From the NCBI RefSeq assembly GCF_027625935.1, contig NZ_CP115300.1:9052001-9116000 (forward strand): a stretch of DNA of 64,000 nt, read 5' to 3'. The notes beneath the pieces were generated by a model, which saw only the letters and a program-made list of their open reading frames with translations, was not told the DNA's origin and ran no database searches. This DNA comes from Streptomyces camelliae. GTDB taxonomy: Bacteria > Actinomycetota > Actinomycetes > Streptomycetales > Streptomycetaceae. Made by a program: the position numbers and the translations under genes. Shown here in pieces: positions 35,507 through 44,379 of the stretch (its first letter is position 1; the number at the start of each line of letters is the position of its first letter).

Positions 35507-36202
35507 ATCGGCAAGTTATCGGCCCGGTGTGACAATGCTCGTGGGAGAGGTGCTGCAGCGGCAGAACGAGCACGGGTCTGCCCGTCTGGCTGCCGACCTT
35601 CCACGCGCGACAACTGCGTCCATATCAGTAGGGAGCCATCGAGCGCAGCCCATGGCGCGTTCCTCGGCATCGGGGCCTGCTATCGACGGGCCCGCAGACG
35701 CGACCGCTGAGTGTGTCCACGGACCTGGGCCTTCGCCAGGAGGTGCGGGTTGAGTAAGGGGAAGAATGAGGACGGGCGTTGTCAGTGGGGCTGGTGAGAA
35801 TGCTACGCACCGGCCACCGGCAGGCGCCCGGCGCGCCTGCCCCGACCATGAGCCTGACCAGCGCCGGGCAAGCCGCGGTGCGTTCCTGCGGCAGCCCCTT
35901 CGGAGGATCCTTGGGAACCCCCTTTGGTGCCCGACACCAGGCAGGACGGAATACCCCCAGGTCACACCGCAGATACGGCCGTGTGCGGCGTCGTCACAAC
36001 CCTCTTCTCTCCTCTTTAACTTGCTAGTGATGTCAGTGGAGGAGGAGATCATCGGGTCCGGGGGCCGGGTGCCCTCTGCGGCCGGGCCGGGCCGGCGGCG
36101 CCCGGCCGGTGGCCGTGCGCGGGCAACGAGGAAGGGTCGGGGCTGACGGCGGGCAAGCGGAAGACGAACCCGGCGGGGTCGACGAACAGCTTCCGCGGCG
36201 AT
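35507..36202. other. Region without a recognised gene, before the replication-relaxation gene
   Basis: About 700 bp. A short frame 36030-36146 (MSVEEEIIGSGGRVPSAAGP) ends overlapping the start region of the next gene and could be a small ORF or the tail of a lost upstream partner. The rest shows no family features. Confidence 0.35.
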
Positions 36203-37519
36203 GTGCTGCGCGTGCTCGGGGTGCTGAAGGTGGCCACGGCCGACCAGATCCAGCGGATCGGCGCGCCGCACCTGAGCTTCCGGCACACCGACAAGGAGAC
36301 GCCGTCGAAGCAGAAGCAGGTCCGCACCGCCTCCCACACCGGCGCGCTCTCCGACATACGCAGGCACGGCCTCGCCGAGAACGGCGGCTCCACCGGCACG
36401 GGGGAGACCCTGCGGAACCTGACCACCAAGGGCCTTCAAGCCGCCTCCTGGGAACTGCGGCGCCCGGTGACGGAGATGGGCTCCACCGCGCGCGGCGCGG
36501 GCTCCAGCGGCGCCTCACACCCCATGGCCGTCAACGAGACCGTCATCGCGATGCTGCGCCCCAAGCCCGACCTCGCCCGGATGACCGAGGACCCGGCCGA
36601 GGCCCGCGCAGCCGCCCAGGCCGCCATCGACACCCCCGACGGCATCGGCACCATCGCCTCGTACTGGACCGAGGTCCCGCTACCCGCCACCGGCACCTGA
36701 AACGCGCCCGGCAAGGGCGGCGCCCAGGCCGACATCGTGCTCACCGCCCCGCAGGACAACGTGCCGCTGCTGTTCATCGAAGTCGACAACTGCCACGAGA
36801 CCGCAGAGGAGATCGCCGACAAGCTGGAGAAGTACGCCCGCTTCTTCCGGCGCAAGATGAAAGACACCGACGGCCAGGAGCGCCCGATGTGGCGCACCCG
36901 TTGGACGGCTCCGGACACCTGGTCCGGCGATAGGGCGCATCCTCCCGTGCTGCTGGTGTTCAACCACACCGGCGAGCGCAACCCCAACCGCACGATCCCA
37001 CGCCTGATCGACCTCACCCGGCACCTGTGGCAGGGGGAGAGGTTCGCCGACCACCACCACTACGACAGGAAGATCCCGGTCATCGCGAGCGGGCTGCGCA
37101 ACCTGCGCGAGCACGGCCCGACCGGCCCGGTCTTCCTCCGCTTCGGCCGCGACCACATGCAGCCCCTGCGGGAGGCCATCGGCAACCCGCGCCGCGAAGC
37201 GGCCGACGCGCGCCGGCAGGCCCAGCAGGAGGCCCGCCATCAGCAGCACGAGGAGAAGCTGCGCCGCGCGGCCGAACAGCAGAAGGCCGAGGGGGAAGCG
37301 CGCCGTCCCGCGTGTGCCGACTGCGGCACGAAGTTCACCGACGAACGGTGGAAAGCCGCGGAGAACTACCCGAAACAGGTGGGGCGGTGGCACCCCACGC
37401 TGTGCGACCAGTGCAAGGAGCGGGCTGTCGAGGCGGAGCAACAAGCCGAGCGAGAGCACACGGACCAGGCGGTGCCCAAGCAGAAGGACGGCGGCTGGCT
37501 GTCGCGCTTCCGTACCTGA
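36203..37519 (+). pseudogene. Replication-relaxation family protein with in-frame stop
   Basis: The first part (VLRVLGVLKVATADQIQRIG, SFRHTDKETPSKQKQVRTAS) is the winged-helix N-terminal domain of PF13814 proteins found on actinobacterial plasmids and ICEs. At 36698-36700 the frame reads GT-stop-NAPGKGGAQADIVLTAPQDN, where a TGG Trp codon has become TGA. The same frame then continues with LLFIEVDNCHETAEEIADKL, KYARFFRRKM and a C-terminal CxxC pair (PACADCGTKF; TLCDQCKER), ending LSRFRT. One nonsense mutation separates two otherwise intact halves. Confidence 0.82.
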
Positions 37520-37823
37520 CCCGGGCAAGCCTCCCGCCGACGGCGCGGGCTTGCCCCATGATGCCCTTGGGCAAGCCCGCGTTGTCGGTGGAGCCTGCGA
37601 GGCTGGAGGCCATGGACAGGGATGAGGAGTTGCTGCGGGGCCGGGTCTACGGCGCCGACCACGAACACCCGGGCCCGGTACCGGGCCGGCGCTACCCCGA
37701 ACTGGTACGACCCGCGCTCCGGCGATCCGGCCCGCTGGGACTGGGGCGGCGACAGCCCCTGACGGTGCGCCACTCGGTCGGGTGAAGACACGGCGGGGGA
37801 GGAACCCTCCCAGGCGCCCGGGC
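37520..37823. other. Short gene remnants before IS701
   Basis: 37611 onward reads MDRDEELLRGRVYGADHEHP in one frame, and another frame gives GATPNWYDPRSGDPARWDWG ending near 37761. Together they suggest a frameshifted small gene downstream of the replication-relaxation gene, but the identification is weak. Confidence 0.35.
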
Positions 37824-39197
37824 CTAGTGCTCCAGTGCGACTTCGTGATCTATGTGCTGAAGGGTGTTGTGGCGAGGCGTCGTCGGTAGTGGCTGCGGCG
37901 GGCGGTTGCTTGATGCTGTCTGCGCCAGGCTGACCAGTGCAGCAGCCTCGCTGGCGACACGGTCGAGGGCTTGAGTTCCGAGCAGGTGGCGGATCTCCGG
38001 GACAGTCAGTGCGATCGGATCGCCGCTGCGGGCATGGTTGTTGGCCTCGGCTGGGCAGTCAGGAGCCGCGCTGGCTGCGACGACGGCCAGGAACGCGAGA
38101 GCGAGCATGGCCAGGGTGATGTGCCGGTGCCAGGAGTTCCATTGCCTGACCTGGTAGTGGTCCAGGCCGGTCTGGCCTTTGGCGGCCTGGAAGCACTCCT
38201 CGATGCTCCAGCGGACGCCGGCGACACGAACCAGCTCGGACAGGGCCACCGGTGCGGGTGACCAGCACAGGTAGAAGGCCAGCTTACAGGTGCTGGGATT
38301 GCGGCGGACGAGCAGGTGGCGGTGATCGTCGTCACCGATGTAAACCCAGGCCCAGTCGTAGTAGCGCGGGCCCTTCGCGCCTGCTCCGGCGCTTTGCCGG
38401 TGCCAGGCCGAGGCGGGCAACCGGTCCACAACGACCTGCGCCGGGACCGGGGTGCGGCCGTGGTTGATCCGCATCCTCGTGGTGCAGGCAACCGCGAGAA
38501 CGTACCCGATCCGGCGGGCCTTCAGGCCCGCGCGCAGGTGCGGGTCCTGGCCGTAGGCTTCGTCGCCGGTGACCCAGGACGCGGCGACCCCGGCGTCCAG
38601 TGCCGCGGCGATCATGCGCTTGGCCAGCCGGGGCTTCGTCGCGAACTCCAGCTCGTCGGGGACTCCGGCCCGGGCCCGGCGCTCTTGGTCGTCGCACCAG
38701 GTGTGCTCAGGCAGGTAGAGACGACGGTCGATCAGGGCACGCCCGCGCCTGGAGGCATAGGCGAGGAAGACCCCGACCTGGCTGTTTTCTATCCTGCCCG
38801 CCGTGCCGGTGTACTGCCGCTGCACCCCGGCAGAGGATCGGCCCTTCTTCAAGAACCCCGTCTCGTCGACAATCAAGACGCCATCGTCGGCGCCGAGGTG
38901 TTCCATGACGTAGGCGCGAACGTCGTCGCGGAGTGCGTCGCTGTCCCAGCGGGCGCTTCGCAGCAGTCGTTGCATCGGTCCGGGGCGAGCGTGGCCGACG
39001 TGTTCGGCGAGGCGCCAGCAGTTCTTGCGCTCGACGCTGGAGAGCAGTCCGAGGAGATAGGCGCGGGCCGCAGCCCGGGGTTCAACCCTTCGGAAGCGGC
39101 CCGCAATCCGAGCCATGACCTGGTCGAACATCGCCCGCCAACGGGCAGGGTCTACGCTATGGCCCGCGGCCACCGCACGCTCTTCAGGAGTCCACAC
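37824..39197 (-). CDS. IS701-family transposase
   Basis: GTG at 39197 begins VWTPEERAVAAGHSVDPARW. The protein of about 457 residues has the IS701 DDE-type core: GVLIVDETGFLKKGRSSAGV (first Asp), SWVTGDEAYGQDPHLRAGL (second) and GVRWSIEECFQAAKGQTGLD (Glu), plus GLLSSVERKNCWRLAEHVGH near the N-terminus. A longer reading to 39242 passes into the terminal repeat and is less likely. It is intact. Confidence 0.9.
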   Translation of the reverse strand: MWTPEERAVAAGHSVDPARWRAMFDQVMARIAGRFRRVEPRAAARAYLLGLLSSVERKNCWRLAEHVGHARPGPMQRLLRSARWDSDALRDDVRAYVMEHLGADDGVLIVDETGFLKKGRSSAGVQRQYTGTAGRIENSQVGVFLAYASRRGRALIDRRLYLPEHTWCDDQERRARAGVPDELEFATKPRLAKRMIAAALDAGVAASWVTGDEAYGQDPHLRAGLKARRIGYVLAVACTTRMRINHGRTPVPAQVVVDRLPASAWHRQSAGAGAKGPRYYDWAWVYIGDDDHRHLLVRRNPSTCKLAFYLCWSPAPVALSELVRVAGVRWSIEECFQAAKGQTGLDHYQVRQWNSWHRHITLAMLALAFLAVVAASAAPDCPAEANNHARSGDPIALTVPEIRHLLGTQALDRVASEAAALVSLAQTASSNRPPQPLPTTPRHNTLQHIDHEVALEH

Positions 39198-39253
39198 AAA
39201 CCTTGATGATCTCGCGTTGGCCGCACAGGTCAGCCGTCGCACTGTCCACCGTC
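37824..39253 (-). mobile_element. IS701-family insertion sequence
   Basis: The ends share CAGTGCGAC (37833-37841 and inverted at 39236-39244) followed by a TGA-CT-TGTGC block on both sides. The roughly 1.43-kb interior is one transposase gene whose TAG stop lies in the left terminal repeat. The exact outer borders and any duplication are uncertain. Confidence 0.65.
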
Positions 39254-39277
39254 CCGGGCCACGATTCGCCCGCGACT

Positions 39278-39988
39278 ATGGTGGCGGTCGTGCAGACCTC
39301 CGATTCGCCGTTGGCGATACGCGCATGCTGGCTCTCATGGATCGCGGTCCACAGCGCCGACCAAGCGGAACTTGTCGCACAACTTGGCTTCACCAACGTG
39401 CGGAAGACCACCTGGGCGCACGGTGTGGACCTCATTGACGAGGTTGCACATGCAGGCGATGAGCGGTTCTCAACAGTCGTGATCACCCCGGCGATCGACG
39501 GATGGACGTTGGTCATCGGAGCGTGGTGCGGACTGCCCTACCTGACGCGCACCGCTCTCGTCACGAACCTGTGCCAGCAGCTCAGCTCGAAGTACGGAAG
39601 AGCCCAGGCCTACTTCCACAGCGAGCAGAACGACGGCGAAGCCTGGCTGATCGCCGAAGACGGAGACGTCATCAGGCGGTGGGTCGCCGAATATCCCGAA
39701 CTGGCCCTTGGCGAGCCATTCGGCGTCGAACGGCACCTCCTGGACGCCTTCGGCATCCCCGGCAAGCCCGAAGATCTTGATCCCGAAGACGACCGAGCTA
39801 GCAGTTGGGCGGCTACTTGGGGCGACTGCGACGCACCGACGGTCGCCGCAGAGTCGAGCCTAGATCCCCGGCAGATCGGGTCGCAGACCCAGGCTTCTGG
39901 AGTGGTGCTCGTGGCCCGGACGCCGCCGTTCGAACCCCTGGACCCGATCACTGGTACGGCGCCTTACGGGGAATCGCCGGGGGACTGA
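39278..39988 (+). CDS. Hypothetical protein (possible immunity-type)
   Basis: 236 residues from ATG 39278 (MVAVVQTSDSPLAIRACWLS). VITPAIDGWTLVIGAWCGLP, LSSKYGRAQAYFHSEQNDGE and AWLIAEDGDVIRRWVAEYPE form a regular alpha/beta domain found in actinobacterial proteins of unknown role. The acidic C-terminal half (DLDPEDDRASSWAATWGDCD) ends with a Pro-rich tail. No TM or signal. The start is close to the right end of the IS701 element, so its promoter may have been displaced. Confidence 0.55.
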   Translation: MVAVVQTSDSPLAIRACWLSWIAVHSADQAELVAQLGFTNVRKTTWAHGVDLIDEVAHAGDERFSTVVITPAIDGWTLVIGAWCGLPYLTRTALVTNLCQQLSSKYGRAQAYFHSEQNDGEAWLIAEDGDVIRRWVAEYPELALGEPFGVERHLLDAFGIPGKPEDLDPEDDRASSWAATWGDCDAPTVAAESSLDPRQIGSQTQASGVVLVARTPPFEPLDPITGTAPYGESPGD

Positions 39989-40129
39989 CCTTCTTCCAGC
40001 GTGCCATCCGCGCCGCCAGCGGCGGAGTCGCGCTGCACCACCGACAAACGATCTACATCACGAAAATGGACTGGAGTATTAACCCGAATCTTTCGTCGCG
40101 GGTGCAGCGGTGTCCAGGCTGGCCGAAGG

Positions 40130-40176
40130 CCGTCCGCCCGTCCTCGGCGTTGACGCCGCCGAGGACGGGCGGACGG
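40130..40176. repeat. Perfect 20-bp hairpin
   Basis: Arms CCGTCCGCCCGTCCTCGGCG (40130-40149) and its exact complement (40157-40176), loop TTGACGC. The perfect pairing over 20 bp stands out in otherwise decayed DNA. It could be a strong terminator, a replication or transfer structure, or a transposon scar. Confidence 0.75.
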
Positions 40177-40330
40177 TCTGGCCCGCCTCCTCGACGAGGT
40201 CGCCGCCACCCGCCAGGTGGTGGTCTTCACCCGCGACGACCGGCTCGCCGACGCCGTCGGACGATTCGAGCTGCCCGAAGCGATCTGGGAAGTCACCGCG
40301 GCGAACGGTCGACGGTCGAGGCTTCAGCCC

Positions 40331-40356
40331 CTCACCACCGGGAAGCACCGGTGGTG
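40331..40356. terminator. Hairpin, possible terminator
   Basis: TCACCACCGG (40331-40340) and CCGGTGGTGA (40347-40356), loop GAAGCA, followed after about 15 bp by TTGTTCTTTAT. It may terminate transcription of the preceding remnant. Confidence 0.5.
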
Positions 40357-40489
40357 ATCACTGAGCTTGTTCTTTATGGTCTGAGTCGGTTTCGTTCGGT
40401 GATGCTCTCGGGTCGTTTCACGGTCTTGCCCACGTCGTAGCGGGTGGCGGTTTGCTGGTTCTTCGAGCCAAGTGGCCTTCCAGGGCCGG

Positions 40490-42005
40490 AAATCGAGGAC
40501 GAGGTGGCGGTGATCCGGTACGGCAAGGACGGCATCTACCGGGTGCGGCCGCCCGGCGGTCTGGTCGCCGCCCGCTTCCGCCACTACGAGGCACGGTCGG
40601 GGATGCCCTTGCTCCATGACCATGTGCTTGTGTCCGTGAAGGGGCAGTGCCTGGACGGGAAGTGGGGCTCGATCCACACCACGGCGCTGCACGAGAACAC
40701 CGTCGCCGCCTCCGCGCTCTACAACGAGATCGTGGCCGCTGAGGTCTGCGAGGTGCTGGGGCTGGCGACCGAGCCGCGCACCGTCACCCCGGGGCGCCGA
40801 CCGGTCATGGAGATTGCCGGGGTGCCGCACGAGCTGATCCGCTGGACTTCCCGGCGCAGCGACCAGATCGCCGCCTGCCTGGCAGAGCTGGAGCATGAGT
40901 ACGTCACCGCCGTCGACGACGACGGCGAGCCGAAGTTCCTGCCCGTGGTCTCCGAGCGGGCCCGCGCCAAGCTGAACCAGATCGCCGCGAAGATGACGCG
41001 CCCGCCGAAGCAGAAGGCCCAGCCCCTCGCCCAGCTGCGCAAGGAGTGGAAGGCGAGCGCGATCCTCACCTCCGGGGTGGCCGTCGACGTCATCAACTGC
41101 CTCATCGAGTACGCCCGTGCCGCGGCTGCGGCGATCCGATCCCGGGTCGCCGCCGTGGTCGACGACGCCCTGGCGGCCGTCGACGTCATCGCGACGGTGT
41201 TCGTGATGAACGACGGCGGCCGATTCCACCGCCGGCACCTGCTCGCCGAAGCCCGCCGCCACCTCGCCCTTGTGCTGCGCGGCCGACGCCGCGACCCCGG
41301 CCTGGACGACCAGATCGTGGCCGCCGCCATCTCCACCCACTGCCTGGACATCAGCGAGCCGAAGACCGTGCGCGGCCTGGAGGCCGGCTACCGCCTCTAC
41401 ACCGCATGGTGGGCGCTGTCCGACCTCCCTGCCCGGCGCCGCCCACCAACCCCCGCACCCGACCCGGACCGGCATCCCCCCGGCCGATCCCAGCGCGCCG
41501 GCTGCGCCCCGGACCCCGGACCAGACAGCGGGGGAGTGGGAGATACCCCGCCTCCCGCTGAGCCACGACCGGGCTGTCCTCGCCGGCGCGGTGGTGCGGG
41601 AGAAGCTGCGCGCCACCACCTACGCCGGCGGATTGCGGGGCCGGGCGGACGACGTCTTCGCGCACCAGCAGGCGGCGATGCCAGAGCAACTGCTCGCGCC
41701 CCCGGCCGCCGCCCCCGGGCACGGCGACCAGGAGCCAGACGCTGGCCCGGGAGGCGGTCGACCTGACGGCGCTACGGGCTCTGCGGGAGTCCCGCACGGA
41801 CGTGGAAGCCCTCGATCTCACGGCCAAGCGGCTGCTCCACCTCAGGGACGCCTTCACCGCGGCGGCCGACCGGGCCCACGCCACCGTGGACCAGTACGCG
41901 CAACGAGATGATGCCGAGGGACCGCACCCGGTGCGCGACGACGACGAACAGGCGCACCGCCCGCAGCAGCCCGGCCCGCATCGTGGCCGGGAGGCCGGCC
42001 ACTGA
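40490..42005 (+). pseudogene. TrwC/MobF-like relaxase remnant (copy 2)
   Basis: Homology to copy 1 (8058-9520) starts at IEDEVAVIRYGKDGIYRVRP and includes PLLHDHVLVSVKGQCLDGKW and LHENTVAASALYNEIV, extending to DISEPKTVRGLEAGYRLYTAWW. The frame then shifts near 41450 to reach EWEIPRLPLSHDRAVLAGAV and again near 41760 for ALDLTAKRLLHLRDAFTAAA, ending at 42005. The N-terminal relaxase half is missing. The copies differ throughout, so they come from two related elements, not a recent duplication. Confidence 0.8.
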
Positions 42006-42228
42006 GTGCATCCGATGCCGCGCATCCACACGATGCGCGCCCGCTGCGTTTCCCCTCCATGTCCTGGCTGGAGTTGAGGATGAGGAAGTGACGGGAGAGG
42101 CGGCGCGGGCACAGCGAGGGATCGGGGCGCGCCCGCCGGAGCCGCGCGTCGGCGCGGCCGCCGCGCAGGGGTGCCGGCAGAGCGGCGCTCGTCAGGAGCC
42201 AGGCTGCTCGTGGTGGTGCGTGAGGGCG
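42006..42228. other. Spacer after relaxase remnant
   Basis: GC-rich, no recognisable gene. Confidence 0.3.
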
Positions 42229-42453
42229 TCACGTGCCGGGCGGCGCCCACACGTCCGGCCCGGTGCCTCGCCACTCCACGCAGGCCGCGCTTGCCACGTC
42301 CTCGGGTTCGACAGCTTCGGATCCGGCTCGGCGCAGGAACTCGACGACGTCGAGGAGCGTGTACGCCATGCCCACGAACCGGCCGCCGACGCGGACCCGT
42401 CTGCCGCCGTCATCGGCGGGCGGGTAGATAACGACCTGTGGCGTCTCGGTCAC
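42229..42453 (-). CDS. Small hypothetical protein
   Basis: 74 residues, MTETPQVVIYPPADDGGRRV-RVGGRFVGMAYTLLDVVEFLRRAG. A beta-rich N-terminus (VVIYPP, RVRVGGRFVGMA) precedes a helix, and the tail is acidic. It is typical of small conserved proteins near Streptomyces plasmid and ICE genes. Function unknown. Confidence 0.6.
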   Translation of the reverse strand: MTETPQVVIYPPADDGGRRVRVGGRFVGMAYTLLDVVEFLRRAGSEAVEPEDVASAACVEWRGTGPDVWAPPGT

Positions 42454-42510
42454 CTCTTCAGGGTGCGGCGTGCGCCGGGAGCACGCATGCGGGACGCCGG
42501 AGCCGTCCGT

Positions 42511-42580
42511 AGGCTGATGGTGTAGGGTCTCGCCGCGTCCGCGACCTGGGCTTTTCTTGGTTGTCTCACGGCCGTGTCAC
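42511..42580 (+). repeat. Intergenic repeat module, copy 1 (partial)
   Basis: Box A GCTGATGGTGTAGGGTCTCG (42513), box B GCGACCTG (42541) and box C GTCTCACGGCCGTGTC (42563-42578). It lies about 100 bp beyond the 3' end of the oxidoreductase gene. Same order and orientation as copies 2 and 3. Confidence 0.65.
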
Positions 42581-42676
42581 CATGATCAGTCTCAAGTCCA
42601 TGGCATTTCCTCGTCCGACACCGGGCAGGTCAGCGGTCGTCCACCCCACCACCGCTGTTGGCCCAATCCAGGGCGC

Positions 42677-43594
42677 TCAGGGGCGCACGCGAATGACGGT
42701 CTTGCCCTTGCGCCGCTCGGTCGGGTTGAGCGCAGGGACGGCGTCGTCGAGGGTCGCGACGGTTGCGATGTGCGTGCGAAGGCGCCCGTCCCGCACCCGG
42801 TCGACGATCTCCACCAGCTGACTCGGAACGGACTCGACGACGAAGTCGACCGCCAAGCCGTCGACAGGGCGAGCCTCAACAGGCCCGACCACCGACACCA
42901 GCGTCCCGCCAGGCCGGATGATTCTCGCCGAGCGCCTTTGGATGTCAGCGCCGATGACATCGAAGACCACGTCGACCCCGCCGATGTCGTCGAGATCCTC
43001 GGTGGCAAGGTCGAGGAACTCGTTCGCGCCGAAGTCGAGCGCCGCCTGGCGGTCCGCCGCCCGCCCGGTACCGATGACGTAGGCGCCGAACTCCCGGGCG
43101 AGCTGCGTAACCACAGACCCGACTGCGCCGGCGGCGCCGTGTGCGAGGACGCTCTGTCCCGCCTGAAGACGGCCGTGCTGGAACAGACCTTGCCACGCGG
43201 TCAGGCCGGAGATCGGCAGGCTCGCACCCACCGTGAAGTCGACGTTCCCCGGCAGCGGCGCCAGATTGCGTGCCTCCACGGCCGCGTACTCGGCCAGGGT
43301 TCCATCGCGGTGCCAGTCCGTGATCCCGAACACCCGCTGTCCCAGCGAGAGCCCCGTCGTGCCGTAGCCGAGGGAGGTGACCACTCCGGCGAACTCGTGG
43401 CCGATGATCGCCTGGGCTCGATCGCGACCGGCGCGATCGACCCACGTCGAGGGCCACTCCCACTCCGCGGGGACGAAGCCCGACGCATGGACTTCAACGA
43501 CGACGTCGTTGATCGCCGGCGTCGGCTCAGGCCGCTCCGCGAGTGTGATCCCGGCTGCTTCCGCGGCCGGATCCGTCGCGACGATTGCCTTCAC
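42677..43594 (-). CDS. NADP-dependent oxidoreductase, MDR / quinone-oxidoreductase type
   Basis: GTG at 43594, after ACGGAGG, begins VKAIVATDPAAEAAGITLAE (305 residues). The GroES-like N-terminal domain has VVVEVHASGFVPAEWEWPST and IGHEFAGVVTSLGYGTTGLS-LGQRVFG. The Rossmann domain has SVLAHGAAGAVGSVVTQLAR (nucleotide loop AxGxxGxxxxQLA), then GGVDVVFDVIGAD. The structural-zinc Cys set is absent, as in zeta-crystallin-type reductases. Substrate unknown. It is flanked by members of the intergenic repeat family and has a 20-bp palindrome upstream. Confidence 0.85.
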   Translation of the reverse strand: MKAIVATDPAAEAAGITLAERPEPTPAINDVVVEVHASGFVPAEWEWPSTWVDRAGRDRAQAIIGHEFAGVVTSLGYGTTGLSLGQRVFGITDWHRDGTLAEYAAVEARNLAPLPGNVDFTVGASLPISGLTAWQGLFQHGRLQAGQSVLAHGAAGAVGSVVTQLAREFGAYVIGTGRAADRQAALDFGANEFLDLATEDLDDIGGVDVVFDVIGADIQRRSARIIRPGGTLVSVVGPVEARPVDGLAVDFVVESVPSQLVEIVDRVRDGRLRTHIATVATLDDAVPALNPTERRKGKTVIRVRP

Positions 43595-43793
43595 TGGTAC
43601 CTCCGTATATCTCGTGCTCGCCGGCTCTGTGCGCCGCTCAAGCCATGGACTGGGCTGATTGGCCCACAGAGGAACGGCAACAAGATCCGTCACCACAGAC
43701 GGATGGACCGCTGAAACGCGTCGAGTCCAACCGGAGCTCGACGAGCACCACACACCCAGGGCAGCAACACCCACCCATGCGCTAGTCTCACGG

Positions 43794-43813
43794 CGATGTC
43801 GTATACGACATCG
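43794..43813. promoter_or_regulatory. Perfect 20-bp palindrome upstream of the oxidoreductase
   Basis: CGATGTCGTATACGACATCG, about 200 bp upstream of the GTG at 43594; TACGACA recurs at 43815 and 43835. It is a likely binding site for a dimeric regulator, not encoded nearby. Confidence 0.6.
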
Positions 43814-43854
43814 GTACGACACGGCTCGTGCGATTACGACATCAGCCGTAAGAC

Positions 43855-43974
43855 CCAACAGCTGATGTGTAGGGTCTCGCCGCCCATGGCCAACGGCGAC
43901 GCTGTGACCTGCTTGTTGTCGCGCAGTCTCACGGCTTGGCCAGCCGTCCAGTCTCACGGCCGTGTCCGAATCCT
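43855..43974 (+). repeat. Intergenic repeat module, copy 2
   Basis: CCAACAGCTG, TGTAGGGTCTCGCCGC, GCTGTGACCTG (43901-43911) and two C-boxes (43926-43941, 43951-43966). Colinear with copy 3 at 45992-46112 over about 110 bp. Confidence 0.75.
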
Positions 43975-43992
43975 CGGGGCGGCCACGGATGG

Positions 43993-44019
43993 GCAAGACT
44001 CCGACCTGCGGAGTCTTGC
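43993..44019. terminator. Hairpin, possible terminator
   Basis: GCAAGACTCCG (43993-44003) and CGGAGTCTTGC (44009-44019) pair perfectly with loop ACCTG, downstream of the monooxygenase gene. No T-tract. Confidence 0.45.
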
Positions 44020-44138
44020 GAGCTGCCCGTTCTCGTCCATCGTGTCAGGGAGCCATGTCGGCGAGCTGCGCACTGACAACTGCCTTGAGACAAGACGGGC
44101 GAGCGATCCGGCTGGGGTCAATGGGCTTGGACGTCACG

Positions 44139-44156
44139 GGGTTGATGTCTCATTGG
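44139..44156. repeat. Left member of an inverted pair flanking the monooxygenase
   Basis: GGGTTGATGTCTCATTGG matches, inverted, 45807-45828 (GGGTTGATGT-GAGT-CTCATCGG) with a 4-bp insertion and one mismatch. The pair encloses 1.69 kb containing only the monooxygenase gene. Confidence 0.55.
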
Positions 44157-44379
44157 TCCTGTCAGCTCCGGTGAGCGCCGACCAGGCAAGTGGCAGAACC
44201 ACAGAGACCCCACGCGGTGGATTCTCATTGATCTTGTCAGTTTTCCGAGCCAACACCGCCTCATCGGAACGTGGCACGGCCGCCGAACGGGCGCTCCAAC
44301 GCGCACCATGCGGCATGAGCGGAGGTCGTCCGGCGGTGTCCTACCGAAGCGTGGTCCCTCTCGACACGTTATGTGACAC

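Larger units (their letters stand above)
39989..40489. other. Region with two perfect hairpins and a protein-tail remnant
   Basis: Frame 40180-40320 reads LLDEVAATRQVVVFTRDDRL-ADAVGRFELPEAIWEVTAANG, like the C-terminal end of an SMC/RecN-type AAA ATPase, but nothing upstream supports a gene. Hairpins lie at 40130-40176 and 40331-40356. Confidence 0.35.
43595..44379. other. 785-bp intergenic region with repeats
   Basis: No gene. It contains C-box 43785-43800, palindrome 43794-43813, repeat module copy 2, a hairpin at 43993-44019, a repeat TCTCATTGRTCYTGTCAG twice (44148-44165, 44223-44240), and the left member of an inverted pair flanking the monooxygenase gene (44139-44156). Confidence 0.55.

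Noticed and set aside
35516..36439. 307-residue minus-strand frame
   Set aside because: Low-complexity Arg/Pro/Ala product antisense to the replication-relaxation gene start; not credible.
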